64,000 nt of DNA from Cryptomeria japonica (GCF_030272615.1 NC_081410.1:121766640-121830639), one strand, 5' to 3'; positions 45,125-56,257 are shown, counted from the first letter of the stretch. The notes: a model not told the origin generated them from the sequence alone. Translations and numbers: made by a program.

Positions 45125-46034
45125 AATATAGATTCAAAATATATTTTTTCCAAATTTTGTTCATTTTTCAATCTCCTTTGATAACTAATTTTTAACAAAA
45201 AACAACATTTTTAAAGAGTGACGTGCATTCTGTATTGCATAATTTTTTTTCTACAAATGATAAAAAACTTGATCTTTACAAATTTAGGTTTGTAACATAG
45301 ATACCTAAGGCATGCATATGGTTTCATATTGATATGTTGAATATTTTTTATTTTATTATGCTTTGAAGTTAGACTAATTATAATTTAGACATAGGTGTAT
45401 GTTTGAACTCATAATTTGTTCTGTCTATATTGAAATTCAATTTTCTTTTTTGCTTGGCAAGAGAACATCAATATCTAGGGCATAGATATTTTTCAGATTT
45501 TTTAAAATTATTTTATTATTTTTCCATATGCATTGAAAAAAGAAGTTGATGTTCATTGAAAAGCCTATGTCTAGTTAAAAAAATAAAATAAAAATCATAG
45601 TAATCTCAATATGTAATAAAATTATAGTCATTGGAAAGCTTGCTTCAAGGACTACCATCTTACATTTTGGGTTGTCAAGTTTTTTCCATTTGAGCCTTAA
45701 ACCAGAGGTTTGAAGGCTAAAAAGCTATATAAATTTAGAGAAAGTTGCAGAGAAGTGCAAAAGGGGGTTCGAATGAACTCCCCTAAATACCTTCGAATGA
45801 AGGGGGGTTTGAATGAAACCCACCAAAATAATTAAAAATATAGCTAACAAGGCCTTCAAATGAATTCATCCACGTTGAGGTGTTTGTTCAAAATGGGATG
45901 TTTGAATGAACATAAAAATGTGTTTGAGCAAAGGTTTCCCTTCATTCGAAGGGCATTAAATTTTTTTTTGGCAACCAACAAATTTGTTTGTGACAAAAAG
46001 TGTAACCCACTATTATGGGATCACCCTCATCTTT
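45125..46034. other. TIR-1 right part, noncoding with TTCGAATGAA motif cluster
   Basis: No gene. Between 45765 and 45955 the motif (T)TCGAATGAA or TTGAATGAA appears about seven times in both orientations, next to runs of C or G. The right TIR occupies about 46003-46034. Confidence 0.5.
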
Positions 46035-46183
46035 CATAGAGTTATGGAAGAAGGTTGTATTCTTATCACCTTCCTAAAGCCAATCTATCCTAGATTTATA
46101 TTCCAAAATATTTCCTCTCCGAGTTCTTGTTTAGCAAATTATTTGAAATAGAAAAATTCCCCCTTGAAAATCTCTTCAGTCAT
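46035..46183 (-). pseudogene. L1-type LINE fragment upstream of RT
   Basis: The minus strand reads YKSRIDWLQEGDKNTTFFHN, the segment (WLxEGDxNTxFFH) that precedes RT in plant L1 elements. It joins in frame to 38281 across TIR-1. Cut on the right by TRIM-1. Confidence 0.85.
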
Positions 46184-46518
46184 TGTTGGAATAATTGTTA
46201 GTATCCCCCTTTGGGTTTGGGACATGGACTAACAACCTCATGTGGATCCATTTATCTTTGGCATTTGTATCAGTTATTAACAAGTCAATCTTTTGATGCA
46301 ACAACAAATGTGTTCTAACAAAATTTGGTATCAAAGCCAGGTTGCGGGTTCAAATCTCCTTGGGTGATGCTGAGAGGGGATTGTTGGACTAATTGCCAAT
46401 GTACCCCTTCACATTCAAGACATGGACTAATAGCCTCCCATGGATCCATTTATCTATGGCGTTTGTATAGGGCATTAATAGGTTTATCTTTTGGTGCAAC
46501 GACAAACATGTTCCAACA
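46184..46518 (+). mobile_element. TRIM-1: terminal-repeat retrotransposon in miniature, 335 bp
   Basis: Two 137-bp direct repeats, 46184-46320 and 46382-46518, each starting TGTTGGA and ending CTAACA or CCAACA. Between them are only a PBS (46326-46341, TGGTATCAAAGCCAGG) and a PPT (TGAGAGGGGAT, 46371-46381). No coding capacity, as expected for a TRIM. It lies within the L1. No clear target duplication: GTCAT on the left, ATACC on the right. Confidence 0.9.
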
Positions 46519-46859
46519 ATACCTGAATCCTAAATCTGTGAAGTAATTTTCACAAGCTACTTTTGAAGAGCCAAAATATAAAATTTGTTTTACCTATTGA
46601 GTTTGTATTTAATAAATTGAAGGCTTTCTAAAAATGATTTCATCATTATCTCAAGAGGAATATTCTCTTCCAACCACCAAACCTTTACAATATTAGATTG
46701 AGATGAAAACCAAAAACAAAAATTAAAACTTGAAAGGAGGATGATTTGGGAGAGAAAAAATATAGAAGAGAATTTTATTATCCAGTGGTAAAAACCCTTC
46801 CAACCTTAAATTTCTAAAAATGAATCCCAACCAACACCATTCCAATGATGATATACTAT
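46519..46859 (-). pseudogene. L1-type LINE fragment, further upstream (decayed)
   Basis: Continues the LINE beyond TRIM-1. Minus-strand pieces such as SLPNHPPFKF fit the region between endonuclease and RT in plant L1 elements, but stops are frequent. Assigned mainly by continuity. Confidence 0.45.
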
Positions 46860-47317
46860 TGTAGTGTCCTAAATTGTACTCGCCTACAATTTTTTCATCG
46901 CGTAGGCCTCACTTTGGTGTTTCATCCTCCAAGGCCTGATTACAACAATAATTTTGCTCATACCACTCATTCACCTCACATTCTCACCACATTTCTAGCT
47001 TGACCCCCTGTTTAGAGTCCTTATTTGTAGGAGCAAGACGTACCACACCATGGTCCCAAATTAGGAGTATGATGTACCACACCTTGGTCCTAAATCAAGA
47101 CCAAGGCATATATGCCCTGGGCCTCTTAATTAGGCCCCAAATTAGTCCCTCTTAACGGTCACCTTTTATGAGCAGGAAATCTAACCCCGTGTCAACCTAT
47201 TGTGAAAATTCAATCGGATTTTTGACAAGCAAGTATAAAAGGAGGTCTACCCCTCTCATTTTAAACCTAACGAATTCAAAATCTCAATTGTACTCTAACA
47301 AATTCAAGTGAGCAAGT
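46860..47317 (+). repeat. Gypsy-type LTR fragment
   Basis: Starts TGTAGTGTCCTAAATTGTAC. It has a TATA-like TATAAAAGG near 47235 and no coding sequence. It is interrupted at 47318 by another LTR. Identity as an LTR is inferred from the start sequence and promoter-like motif. Confidence 0.45.
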
Positions 47318-48473
47318 TGTAGACGTCTAAAATTAATTAAATTAATATAAAATTAATTAAATTAATATTTAATTAATTTAAGCCTTTCTACATAATTAAT
47401 TTATTTAATTATGTATATTCCATTCTTCTTAAAATTAATTATTAAATTTGATTAATTTTATCACTTTAGTCCAATAATTAATTTATCAATAAATTAATTA
47501 TTTCCCCATTCTTTTAAAGTCACCCTAATCATTTTGTCTTCTAAACCTCTATTAATTAATTAATTTTTATTAATTAAATTAACTCTATGATTCCTACAAA
47601 TCACTTTCTTAAATCTTCATTTTGCCTAACTAATTCTTCTTTGATCATGCTTATCATTATCCCTCAATTATATTCCTCCACTCATTCTCTCTCCGTGTGT
47701 CACATCCTCCTAACTTTCCCACTTGCATTCTAATCTCTCTTCCTAATCATTTGCACATCCTTGATCACTTTGATTCGGGATGGGTCAACTCTTTGCCATA
47801 AATGGCTTTCCCCTCTCACCATCCAAACCTTAAATTCACCAACTTTCCTTGTGCCAAAGGATTTCAAATCCTTTGCACATCCCATGCCTCCTCTTCCCAA
47901 GAACTTTTTAATTCCTTTATCCTTTTATTCTTCCCACACAATCTATTGTTTAGGAATTTTTAATTCTTTAATCCTCCCCCAAAGAATTTTTAATTCCTTT
48001 TTATTCTTCCAATGTACTTGGGGATGTCTTCCCCATGCACTTGAGGAGTGTGTAGACAAGAAATGCGTTTATGGAAAATCTCTTGAATCCCACACCTCGT
48101 TCTCTCAATTCTCTCCAAATTTCTTTCAATCTCAACCCTTCATTTCAAATCAATCTTGGCCCTCCATTTTGGCCTTCTCAAATCTATAAATTGGAGTCTC
48201 CACCCTTCATCTTCATATCCATCACTCAAGTGCGATTATGTTATTATTTTAAGAGCCCAAATCATCCATTGCACCCATATTATTCTCAATTCATACCACA
48301 CTTAGCCAAATCTATCCATCCAAATCACTCCCTTCACCAATCCCTTGTTGTAGTGGAGATAAATCCACAATCAATCATCCAAAGGAGAAAATATCATCAA
48401 GTGGAGCAATGGCACATCCACTTCATCACTTGGATCAATCGGAGGAGGAAGGAAAATGTATAAAGGTTATTTT
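47318..48473 (+). repeat. Gypsy-type LTR (TGTAGAC family), first part
   Basis: Starts TGTAGACGTCTAAAATTAAT, then AT-rich ATTAAT blocks and CT-rich text resembling 49161-50420 (both share CCACTCATTCTCTCTCC and GTGGAGCA..CACTTCATCA). Interrupted at 48474 by a copia solo LTR; it probably continues after 50883. Confidence 0.65.
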
Positions 48474-50878
48474 TGTTGGCATTTTGATGATGTTTAGTTG
48501 TGATTGTCATTGATGGACACACACTTATTTTGTTGTATGAGTTATTCTCAGCCGGTAGTATGTGATGTATTATTCCAACCGACATTATATGCCATTGTAT
48601 GTATAGTCTTTATTTATAGAAGACTATCGGTGTTTTGCAGAAGAAGCTTACTGGTCAAAGCATGACCGAAGACCTCAAGCGGTATGAAGACATCAAGCGG
48701 TATGAAGACCTCAAGTGGGACGAGGACCCCTAGCGGCAGTTAATCTTTTTGATTGGAACACTATGTTCCAGTTTACCAGTCTTTGTTTGTTAACTGGTAA
48801 TCGGTATACTGTGTTAATCCAATAAAACTGTAAAGTGTGATGAGTTATCATCCACCGACACTTTGGTGGTGTTTCTGTGTTGTGTTACCAAATGTGTCTA
48901 GATGCTTTGAACCTAGGAAATTGTAATCCAATCTCATTGGACCGACATGAAATCGGCTTCCTATTTAAGGACATCATGTCTAGGGTTTTAGTGTGTGTAT
49001 TGAACAGAGAATTTGTTATAGAAGCATCATGTGATAGAGATTGAACATGAAAAGGATAGAAGACTGAAGTAATGTTGCAATGCATTAACAAAAGAGCAGT
49101 CAAGGGTCTAATCAAGCATTCTGTGCTAGTTTCTAGATCATTCACTTGTTGATTACTAATTGTAGACACTTAAAAAATAATTATTTTTAATTATTTTTAA
49201 GTCCTCACATAATTAATTAATTAATTATGTTAATTCAAATTCTCCTCAATATTAATTAAATATAATTGATATTGTCACTATAGTATGTGACTGATTTATT
49301 TAATAAATCAATCCCTTTCTTTATTCTTCTAAAAAATGAATTCTCACAAATCTCCCTCTTAGCTAATTAATTTCAATTAATTAGTTAACCCACGTGCTTC
49401 CTACAAACCATCTTCTTAATTCATCATTAACCTAATAAAGTCTTCTAGAAACTCCCTAAACTCACTTAACCTTATTCTTCTAATTTTTAATTCCCTCCAC
49501 TCATTCTCTCTCCTAGTCAAATCCTCCTACAAATCCTAATCCCACCTAACATTTCCTCTAATCCCCCTCCTAATGAGTTGCTAATGGCTAATCATCATGA
49601 TTAGCCATGAAGTCAACTCTTTGTCCCTTCCATCCAACCACTAGCTTTTAATGCTCTTTTCCTAGGTGAATGTGAGATCTTCAAAATCTCACAATCTTCT
49701 AGGCATCTCCTCTCCCAAGGATTTTTTAATTCCTTCTTATTCCTCCAATCCCCATGATTATCCCTTTTTGGAGAATTTTAAATTCCTCCTCCCCATTCTT
49801 CAAGGAATGTCACATCCCTTGCTCCTCTCAAGGCACATTGGGAAGTCTTCCCAATGCACTTTTCTCTTCTCAAGGTACCTTGGGAAGTCTTCCCAATGTA
49901 GCTTGAGGAGTGTGGAGATAAGAAATGCCTTTAAGGCATATCTCTTGGTTTCCACACCCTCTCTTGGGCTTTGTGTGAGCTCACAAGCAATCCTAGCCCT
50001 TCATCTTGAATCCATCCAAGCCATCCATTCTTCCTCCCCTCTTCCTATAAATTGAGGACTCCGTCCCTCCATTCTTCATCTCCAAGTTTAGTAATCTTAT
50101 GCTATCCTTTTGAGCCCAGGAAATCATCTTGGCAACCTTATCATGTGCAAATCATATCTCATCCACACTTGATCATTTCATCCTTATCATCTTCCAAATC
50201 CATTCCATTTGTGCACAACATTGGAGAGCCATCCACATCAAGAAAGCAAGCAAGAGGAGCACATCAAGTGGAGCATCACCAAGGGGTGCCTTCACTTCAT
50301 CAAGCTCAATCCGAGGGAGAGGTATAAGGTTTTGTGAGGTATATGCATCTTATTCATGTTTTCATGTGTTTGACTTTCATGCTTATTAACTAATCCACCT
50401 CATAGGTCTTTTCCCCCTCTTTACTAATCTCTTCAACAAGTCTGGAACCCTGAACTGGGTAGGGCCAGCCAAGCCTATTGTAAATTCTCTAACAAGGTTG
50501 TTCACAGTTGTGGATCTGAAATCCTTTAACAGGGTAGTCTTTAACAAGACTTATCTCCTAACAGAGATATGGATTCCTTACAGGATCTGTTCTGGTGAAG
50601 AACATTGTAAGGCCTTAATTGGTCTGGTTACTATTCTGCAGATAGTTGACTTGTGAGTTTTACTCACTGTGGTTTTTCCCATTTGTGTTTCCACATCAAA
50701 ATATCTCGTGTTATGGTGATTGTGCTTCTGTGGGTGAATGTTTTATTTGCTAGTTGGCTTATCTATGTTTTAACTAGTTTGTTGTTTAAACTACTATACC
50801 GGTCTACAGTAAAATTGCTTAAGAGTTTGGTTAAGTTTTTGGGCATACTAATTCAATCCCCGCTCTTAGTATTCATCA
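48474..50878 (+). mobile_element. Copia solo LTR, itself interrupted at 49161
   Basis: Starts TGTTGGCATTTTGATGATG and ends CATCA at 50878, with no internal region or PBS. Flanks ATTTT (48469-48473) and ATTTG (50879-50883) are a near-perfect target duplication. It has ATTGTCATTGATGGACAC near 48506, CTATTTAAGG near 48961, and CTCACTGTGGTTTTTCCC near 50661. A solo LTR results from recombination between the LTRs of a full element. Confidence 0.8.
49161..50420 (+). mobile_element. Gypsy-type solo LTR (TGTAGAC family) nested in the copia solo LTR
   Basis: Begins TGTAGACACTTAAAAAATAA. It is flanked by an exact 8-bp direct repeat, TTACTAAT, at 49153-49160 and 50421-50428. The true target duplication is probably the 5-bp part CTAAT, so the right end is uncertain by a few bases. 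Body similar to 47318-48473. Confidence 0.75.
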
Positions 50879-51732
50879 ATTTGCATGTTTCTATGATTTT
50901 CTTATGTTTTATGTTTATTGTATGCAATTGACCCTTTCACCATTTTCTTATCCTCACAAGCAATCAGTCTTCTATCAAGCATTGGAGATGACATTCATGT
51001 TCTATGTTTTATGAAGACAATCTATATGAAACCCTAATTCCTTTGTGGAGAAAAACAAAACTTCATTAAAGGTTATATCATTAGTGTTTCATTCATTCTC
51101 AACTTTTCCCTCAAAAGGAAATTATTTTACTATAGTACTTCATTTACATTTTCAATTCAACTTCATTGTTAATTCCAAAACCAGGGTTTGATCTAAATCA
51201 AACCCCTATTCCCAACATATTTGCCTTTTTCACTGTAAGAATAGGTACAGAGCTTCGTTCAAGAGGATCGACAAGATTCAAAAAGACAAACAGGTTTATC
51301 TTTCAACCACAAGAAATTCAGTGGATCATGGTGAATTGATACTACCTAGTCCTAAAAAATCAGGTCAAACTTCTGCGAACAGATCTGAATCATCTTCTTT
51401 TGCTAAAATATTGGTTTTTGTCTTCATATGATATTTTTAGCTTACTATTTCTATCAGATTGCTTCAATAATTCACTATCTTGCTCTATTCTTCAACAATT
51501 TAATTCAATTCAATTTAAGGAGGATGGATCCCTATCAAAAGACCCTGCAATCTTATCAAAATATTTGTCTTTCAAGACTAGATCTATTAGATTCCTCTCC
51601 TCCTTAATGTGTTGGTTAATTAGGTCATTCAATGGTTTTATTATCTAAATTCAACCCTAACTCTTATTTACACCAATACATTTTGGTGAACTTGACTTCT
51701 TGCACTTTAATTTCTGATTTGTGATATCAAAT

Positions 51733-51929
51733 CTGATTGTATATGCATTTTCAAATTCAAATTTGCATTCATAAGTTTTATCTTCAGTTGAATAACATAA
51801 ATTTAGAGGTTAAATTCACAAAAACCTTAATTTATAACTTTAAATTTGAACTTGTGGACTGCATAATTTTGATTCATTGTCTTAGATCAGATTGTTTATG
51901 CATTTTAAAATTTAAATTTGTACTAATAG
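51733..51929. repeat. Tandem repeat of about 155 bp, split by NA-2
   Basis: Unit 1 starts at about 51733 (TGATTGTATATGCATTTTC) and unit 2 at about 51888 (AGATTGTTTATGCATTTT). Unit 2 is cut at 51929 by NA-2 and resumes at 62038 (CATAAATTTAGAGGTTAAAT near 62055 matches 51799). Confidence 0.7.
51925..51929. repeat. Target-site duplication of NA-2, left copy
   Basis: AATAG, identical to 62033-62037. Confidence 0.92.
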
Positions 51930-52545
51930 TGGTGGCAATTGACACTCATCTGGTGGCCTCTTATGGTTGATTATTGGTTTAGGATTGTCATTGATGGCAA
52001 CTCTTCATGGAGATTCGATTTGGTAGCCATAATTCTTCTTAACCGGAAGCAGGTGTTAACTGGTAGCTAGCTAACTGGTATTTCAGGATGAACAAAACAA
52101 CTTTGGTCCATAAGCTTTCCAGTGATTGTGGTGTATTGAATAGTACTTGGGATGATTGGGCCAACATAGAGACGTCATTTTATTATTGTTTTGGTGATCT
52201 ATATTTATCTTTGATGATTTGATCAAGCCGACATGAGACTACATGTTACACTAGTAGGATGACATGGTAAATGACATATTTTGTGATTTTAGATATATAA
52301 GACCAGTGTAGATGATCTTTTTGGTGAATGATATGACTGTATGCGAGCAAGTGGTGATCGAGAATCAATTTTTTCCTGGTTTCACATGCACATTCTTGAT
52401 CTGGTAGATGACTGAGAGAGTGAACAAAGCATAACAAAGAAGAGCAACAAAGGTGATTCAGTCAATATATTTGGCACTTAACCAGAACTCATTCAAGCAT
52501 TGTAGATGCTATTTTGGAGTTAATCTTGTTTTAATTCATCATTCT
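51930..52545 (+). repeat. NA-2 5' LTR, truncated
   Basis: Matches 61174 to about 61786 of the right LTR. TTGTCATTGATGGCAA at 51985-52000 and ATATATAAGACC at 52293. It ends within CATTCTAATC at the junction with LARD-1. Confidence 0.9.
52293..52304 (+). promoter_or_regulatory. Candidate TATA box of NA-2 LTR
   Basis: ATATATAAGACC, also in the right LTR at 61537-61548. Confidence 0.5.
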
Positions 52546-52630
52546 AATCCTGCATACACAGAGATAAACACCAAAAACTGGAGAAAGAAAAGCACATATC
52601 TTTGATTTCAAATCCCCAACAGAGTCGCCA
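52546..52630 (-). repeat. LARD-1 second PBS and leader copy
   Basis: Near-identical to 56278-56362. It includes the PBS TGGCGACTCTGTTGGGGA on the minus strand. The left edge shares AATC with the NA-2 LTR at the junction. Confidence 0.85.
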
Positions 52631-53369
52631 AAAATCTGTTGGTTAACGGATTTGTCCTTCTTAAATACCCTTCAAAAATGACTCCCGAATGCCCAAATTG
52701 AAAGACAATATAAGAACCAATAGTTGAGTCACTTGCAATGGTGAGTACAAGTGCTCTCTGAATTTTTATATGAAGGTACAACTCCCTTCATTGGATAAAA
52801 ATAGATATTTTCTGAATATGCTTTTAACCGAAAAGCAATGAAGGCAACTAACATCTACTCATACCCATGATACAGATACGAATAACAAATTTATAATGAA
52901 ATGAATAAAGATAAGTAAAATATAGTTTAATTATCCACACTCAAGAAAACATCCTTTCCAATGGAATCAAAATGCATTGGACTCTGATCGAGTCTCTCTC
53001 GTACCTCAAAGGACAAGGGGGGATCAGAAAATCTAGGCAGTGAGCAAACAATCGATTTCTTTCCAAATACAAATTATTTCTAAAATCAAAGTTTCAGAAT
53101 TAAATGCATATACATAGTTTGATGTAACAGACAAGGCAATGAAATGTAATTACAAGAGAAACAAAGCTCACTGTAATCAAAAGAAAATATTGACAAATTC
53201 ACAGATCAACAAAATCTTTTTCATTCCATCAATGCCAAAATGTGAGCTCACATACTCAATGTTTCTGAAAAATGAAACTATGTAGTCTAGAAAATAATGT
53301 TGCCCATTCTTTTTTATAGCAGAAAGAGAAAGAAAAGAAAAGAATAAGCCCATCTCCTTTCTTTCATTA

Positions 53370-53380
53370 CATATATATAG
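53370..53380 (-). promoter_or_regulatory. Candidate TATA box of LARD-1 LTR
   Basis: The minus strand reads CTATATATATG. The other LTR has CTATATATG at 57102-57110, one TA unit shorter. Confidence 0.55.
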
Positions 53381-53949
53381 CCTCTGAGAATTTGAGTTAT
53401 CAATAACTGATTTTTGAAAATATTATTAATTAATCTTTTCCTTTATCTTCTATCTTCTTTCCGACAACTGTTCCTTTTTCTTTTTGCTTCAAATCTTTTA
53501 TCCTCCATTCCTTTCTAAAAAATATTTGAAGAGAATTTAAATTAAACACATCTAATTATGTGTTGACATGTGGACATTTATTTTTTTATCTCCAGGGTAA
53601 ATTTATTATCTGGATCTCTATTTCAAAACAAAGTCTCCACCATGAGCTTCTCATAATAATATTTTTCTCAGAAATTTGTATAGACCTGTACGCAGAGATC
53701 AATAACTTTCAAATGCTATAATAGTTGTCCAATCACCCTAGTTAGGATTTAGGAAACTAGGTTTTCTAAAACATATCAAAAATTCAGCCCGATCTAACGG
53801 TGCAATTAAAAGTTATTCCCCCCATACCGAGACTAATTTTTCTATCTTAGAAAATTTGTGGTTACTGATTACATTTAAAATTACAAACATTAGACATGCC
53901 AATGTTATTGGATTTTTGAACTTTTTGAAATCTCAAACTCACACACTTT

Positions 53950-54260
53950 GAACCTGCATATGATGAATATCTAAACTCTGAATTTGAACCTCTGAAATCG
54001 AATCTTGAACCTTAAACCTGCGGGCTTGAACCTGCGCGCTTGAACCAAAGAAGGTTCAAAGTTCAAGTTCAAAGACCAAAAAGTACAATGAACCCAAAAT
54101 TTTAACTTTGAACCTTTTGAACCTACGGGGTTTAATCAGAAGGTTCAAAAACACAAACTGCACCCATATTATGCTTCATTTATCACTTTATTTTCATATT
54201 TGGCTGCGCGTTGAACCTTGAACCTTTTGAACCTAAGAAGGTTCAAGGTTCAAGTTCAAT
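53950..54260. repeat. TTGAACC inverted-motif cluster in LARD-1 LTR
   Basis: About a dozen TTGAACC and several GGTTCAA copies. A perfect hairpin with 16-bp arms lies at 54211-54226 and 54238-54253, with an 11-base loop. The other LTR (57680-57967) has fewer units. Confidence 0.85.
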
Positions 54261-54864
54261 GATAATTGTTCCTTTGGGATTCCATAGAAAAAATTGCATA
54301 ATTGTTTACTGAGGGCTTCGTTTATTATGAAATTTTAACTGTAGAATAAATGGGCCTAGTAGAGCATAACCTAGAAATCATTTTTGCATAGGACACATAA
54401 GACTTGATATTTAATTGTTTGGATATATGGGTAACCCAAAAATAAAACAATTAAAATCTCATAGCCGACATGGAGTTTGGTCATAAAAACTTCAGCATTA
54501 AAACATTAACAATAACTGATTTTTAGTTGATTATGAGGCTTTAGGCATAGACAAAAATATAGGGGTAACATTGGCTCTGATTGAGGACCAGGATTGTAAA
54601 GGACTAGGAGAATCCAGAATGTCGCTGGGAGAGAAGAAGAAGAAGAATAGTGCCTAGCCATTAGGCAACAAAGTCAAGAAAAGTAGAGCACGGGGAGCTT
54701 CTTGCAGACGAGGGAAGAGGCAACAAAGCAAAACTAATAATCCAAAACCCAAACTAAACCAAAGCCTAAAACTAAGACAAGATACACCTAGATCACACCA
54801 AAAATTTATTTACAAATATGTACAGGGGTGGGAATCCCTTTACCTCACGGAAACTCAATGCTGC

Positions 54865-56257
54865 TCATGCAAAACCGTTAACTAACAGGGAAAAATATGA
54901 GCCCTTCCTCAACAATGGATTATGACCATGAAATGTAGCTAAGAATAATGACCCTCTGGCGACTGCTTCACTGCTAACTCTCAGATTAATGATGTGCAAG
55001 AAAAACTTGTATATATGCTCTTCTTCAAACAACCACCTTTCATCGTAAATTTCTGAATTTTCTTGAATTGCCTGCATGGTACTATTCAAGCATTTTTCAA
55101 TTTTTGATTGCAAATAATAGCAGTCATTGGTTTCTGAAGGAATGGTTGCATCATCTTTAGAATTTCTACTATTAAAATCACCACTCTTAAAAGGAATTTC
55201 AGTATTTATACCGAGCTTGGAATAAAGAAAGACTTCATCAAGCATAGGATCTACACTAGCTGAAAAAACTTCATCTTTCTTTACTGCAATCAAGTCTGAA
55301 AACTCCCTATCCACATCCAAAGCATGAAATGCATCAATACCAGAGCTTACTTTAGAAGAGCCTTCTCCTTTAATGGATGACAAAAATTGACATATGATTT
55401 CCTCTTCATAGAAAGAAATGTCTTTCAAAACCTCTGAAAATTCTCAAAATTGTAATGCTTTAACAACTTGACAGCTTTCTTGCTCTAGATTCATTTCAAA
55501 AGCTTCTTTTTCTTTCATATTTTCAGAAAAATCTTCAACAGGAACAAGATTTTGTTTTATTTCTAACACAAGCCTCACTAGATAAACCTTCAAATAATAT
55601 CATTGTATCTTGAAAGTGAAATGACTCCAGAATAGATTCATTAAAATCTTGCAAATAATCATTCTTACCATCTTCTTCTATAAAATTGAAGGCTGCATAT
55701 TCTGACCATGTGTTAATCTGAAAACTTTCATCTTTAAAACTTGTTGGGACAAGCTGATTTTCAATAATTTCAAAACTGAAACTTTCTACTTCTGGAGAGG
55801 AAAAAGATTTCAATGAATCTTTATCATTCAAGATCACAAGACCTCCAATGTTGTCTTGATCATATGTTAAATCTTCATGAGGCTGAATCATTTCTCCTTG
55901 GATTTGTTGCTCACTCAAGACTGGATAGTTGTAAGAATGAAAAGAAAATGAAATAGCTGGAGCATCCTCATCATCAACTCTTAATTCCCTTTTAAGTTGT
56001 AATATTCTCTCTTCATGTGCTTGCAACAAATTTGTTCTTTCTTCCAGCTCTTTTAGCTTATGAAACTGAGTGCATATGCTCATCCATAAGAGTGCATATA
56101 CATGGTCTTCCATAGTTTTCTTTTTTTTTACAACTTCAGTAATACTTTCTTTGCAGCGATCCCAAAAGTCATGCAACACTTTATCATCTATCTCAAAAAT
56201 TTCCAAGATGGTGGGATTTGGTCTTTTCCCTAATCTTGCAACCTCTTGATTTTGCAT
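54865..56257 (-). pseudogene. LARD-1 reading frame: unfamiliar protein of about 460 residues (one frameshift, one stop)
   Basis: I do not recognise it. The ATG at 56257 is about 90 bases after the PBS, the first good start. The frame is open for 240 codons to 55535, shifts near 55540, has a stop near 55445 and stays open to 54865. Residues 1-100 are likely helical: IFEIDDKVLHDFWDRCKESI, a run of Lys, then YALLWMSICTQFHKLKELEE and EERILQLKREL (coiled coil). The rest is acidic and Ser/Phe-rich (ESFSFEIIENQL, NESILESFHFQD), ending with a more hydrophobic tail (YKFFLHIINLRVSSEAVA). No zinc knuckle, protease or RT motif. Only one internal copy exists in the window, so coding constraint cannot be judged. 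Confidence 0.6.

Larger units (their letters stand above)
38282..46034. mobile_element. TIR-1: probable inverted-repeat DNA element (about 1.06 kb) enlarged by NA-1
   Basis: The ends are inverted repeats of about 32 bp: GGGTGATCTTACAATAGTG (38282 on) and, on the minus strand from 46034, GGGTGATCCCATAATAGTG, both continuing to CTTTTT. Removing 38282-46034 makes the L1 reading frame continuous on the minus strand (SMKD, then HHKSGNIL), so it is an insertion. No transposase is seen, so it would be non-autonomous. No target duplication is obvious and the superfamily is not assigned. Confidence 0.6.
50884..51929 (+). other. Unassigned flank, probably remainder of the TGTAGAC-family element
   Basis: No gene. 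It has a perfect hairpin at 51184-51205 (arms GGGTTTGAT/ATCAAACCC, 4-base loop) shortly before CCCAACA, which could be an LTR end. A diverged tandem repeat of about 155 bp starts near 51733. No PBS could be identified. Confidence 0.35.
52637..54570 (-). repeat. LARD-1 3' LTR (shared middle LTR), 1934 bp
   Basis: Minus-strand start TGTTACCCCTATATTTTTG at 54570; end CCGTTAACCAACA at 52637. A near-identical copy is at 56369-58278. It contains a TTGAACC/GGTTCAA cluster (53950-54260). Confidence 0.92.

Noticed and set aside
47761-50389. Open frames rich in Ser, Pro, Phe and His
   Set aside because: They follow CT-rich LTR text of the TGTAGAC family; the two LTR copies are open in different places, so they are not genes.
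54571-54590. Plus-strand PBS-like TGGCTCTGATTGAGGACC after the LARD-1 LTR, which would reverse the element
   Set aside because: The minus-strand PBS TGGCGACTCTGTTGGGGA and the reading frame behind it are more convincing, and the PBS-like text is not repeated at the other LTR.
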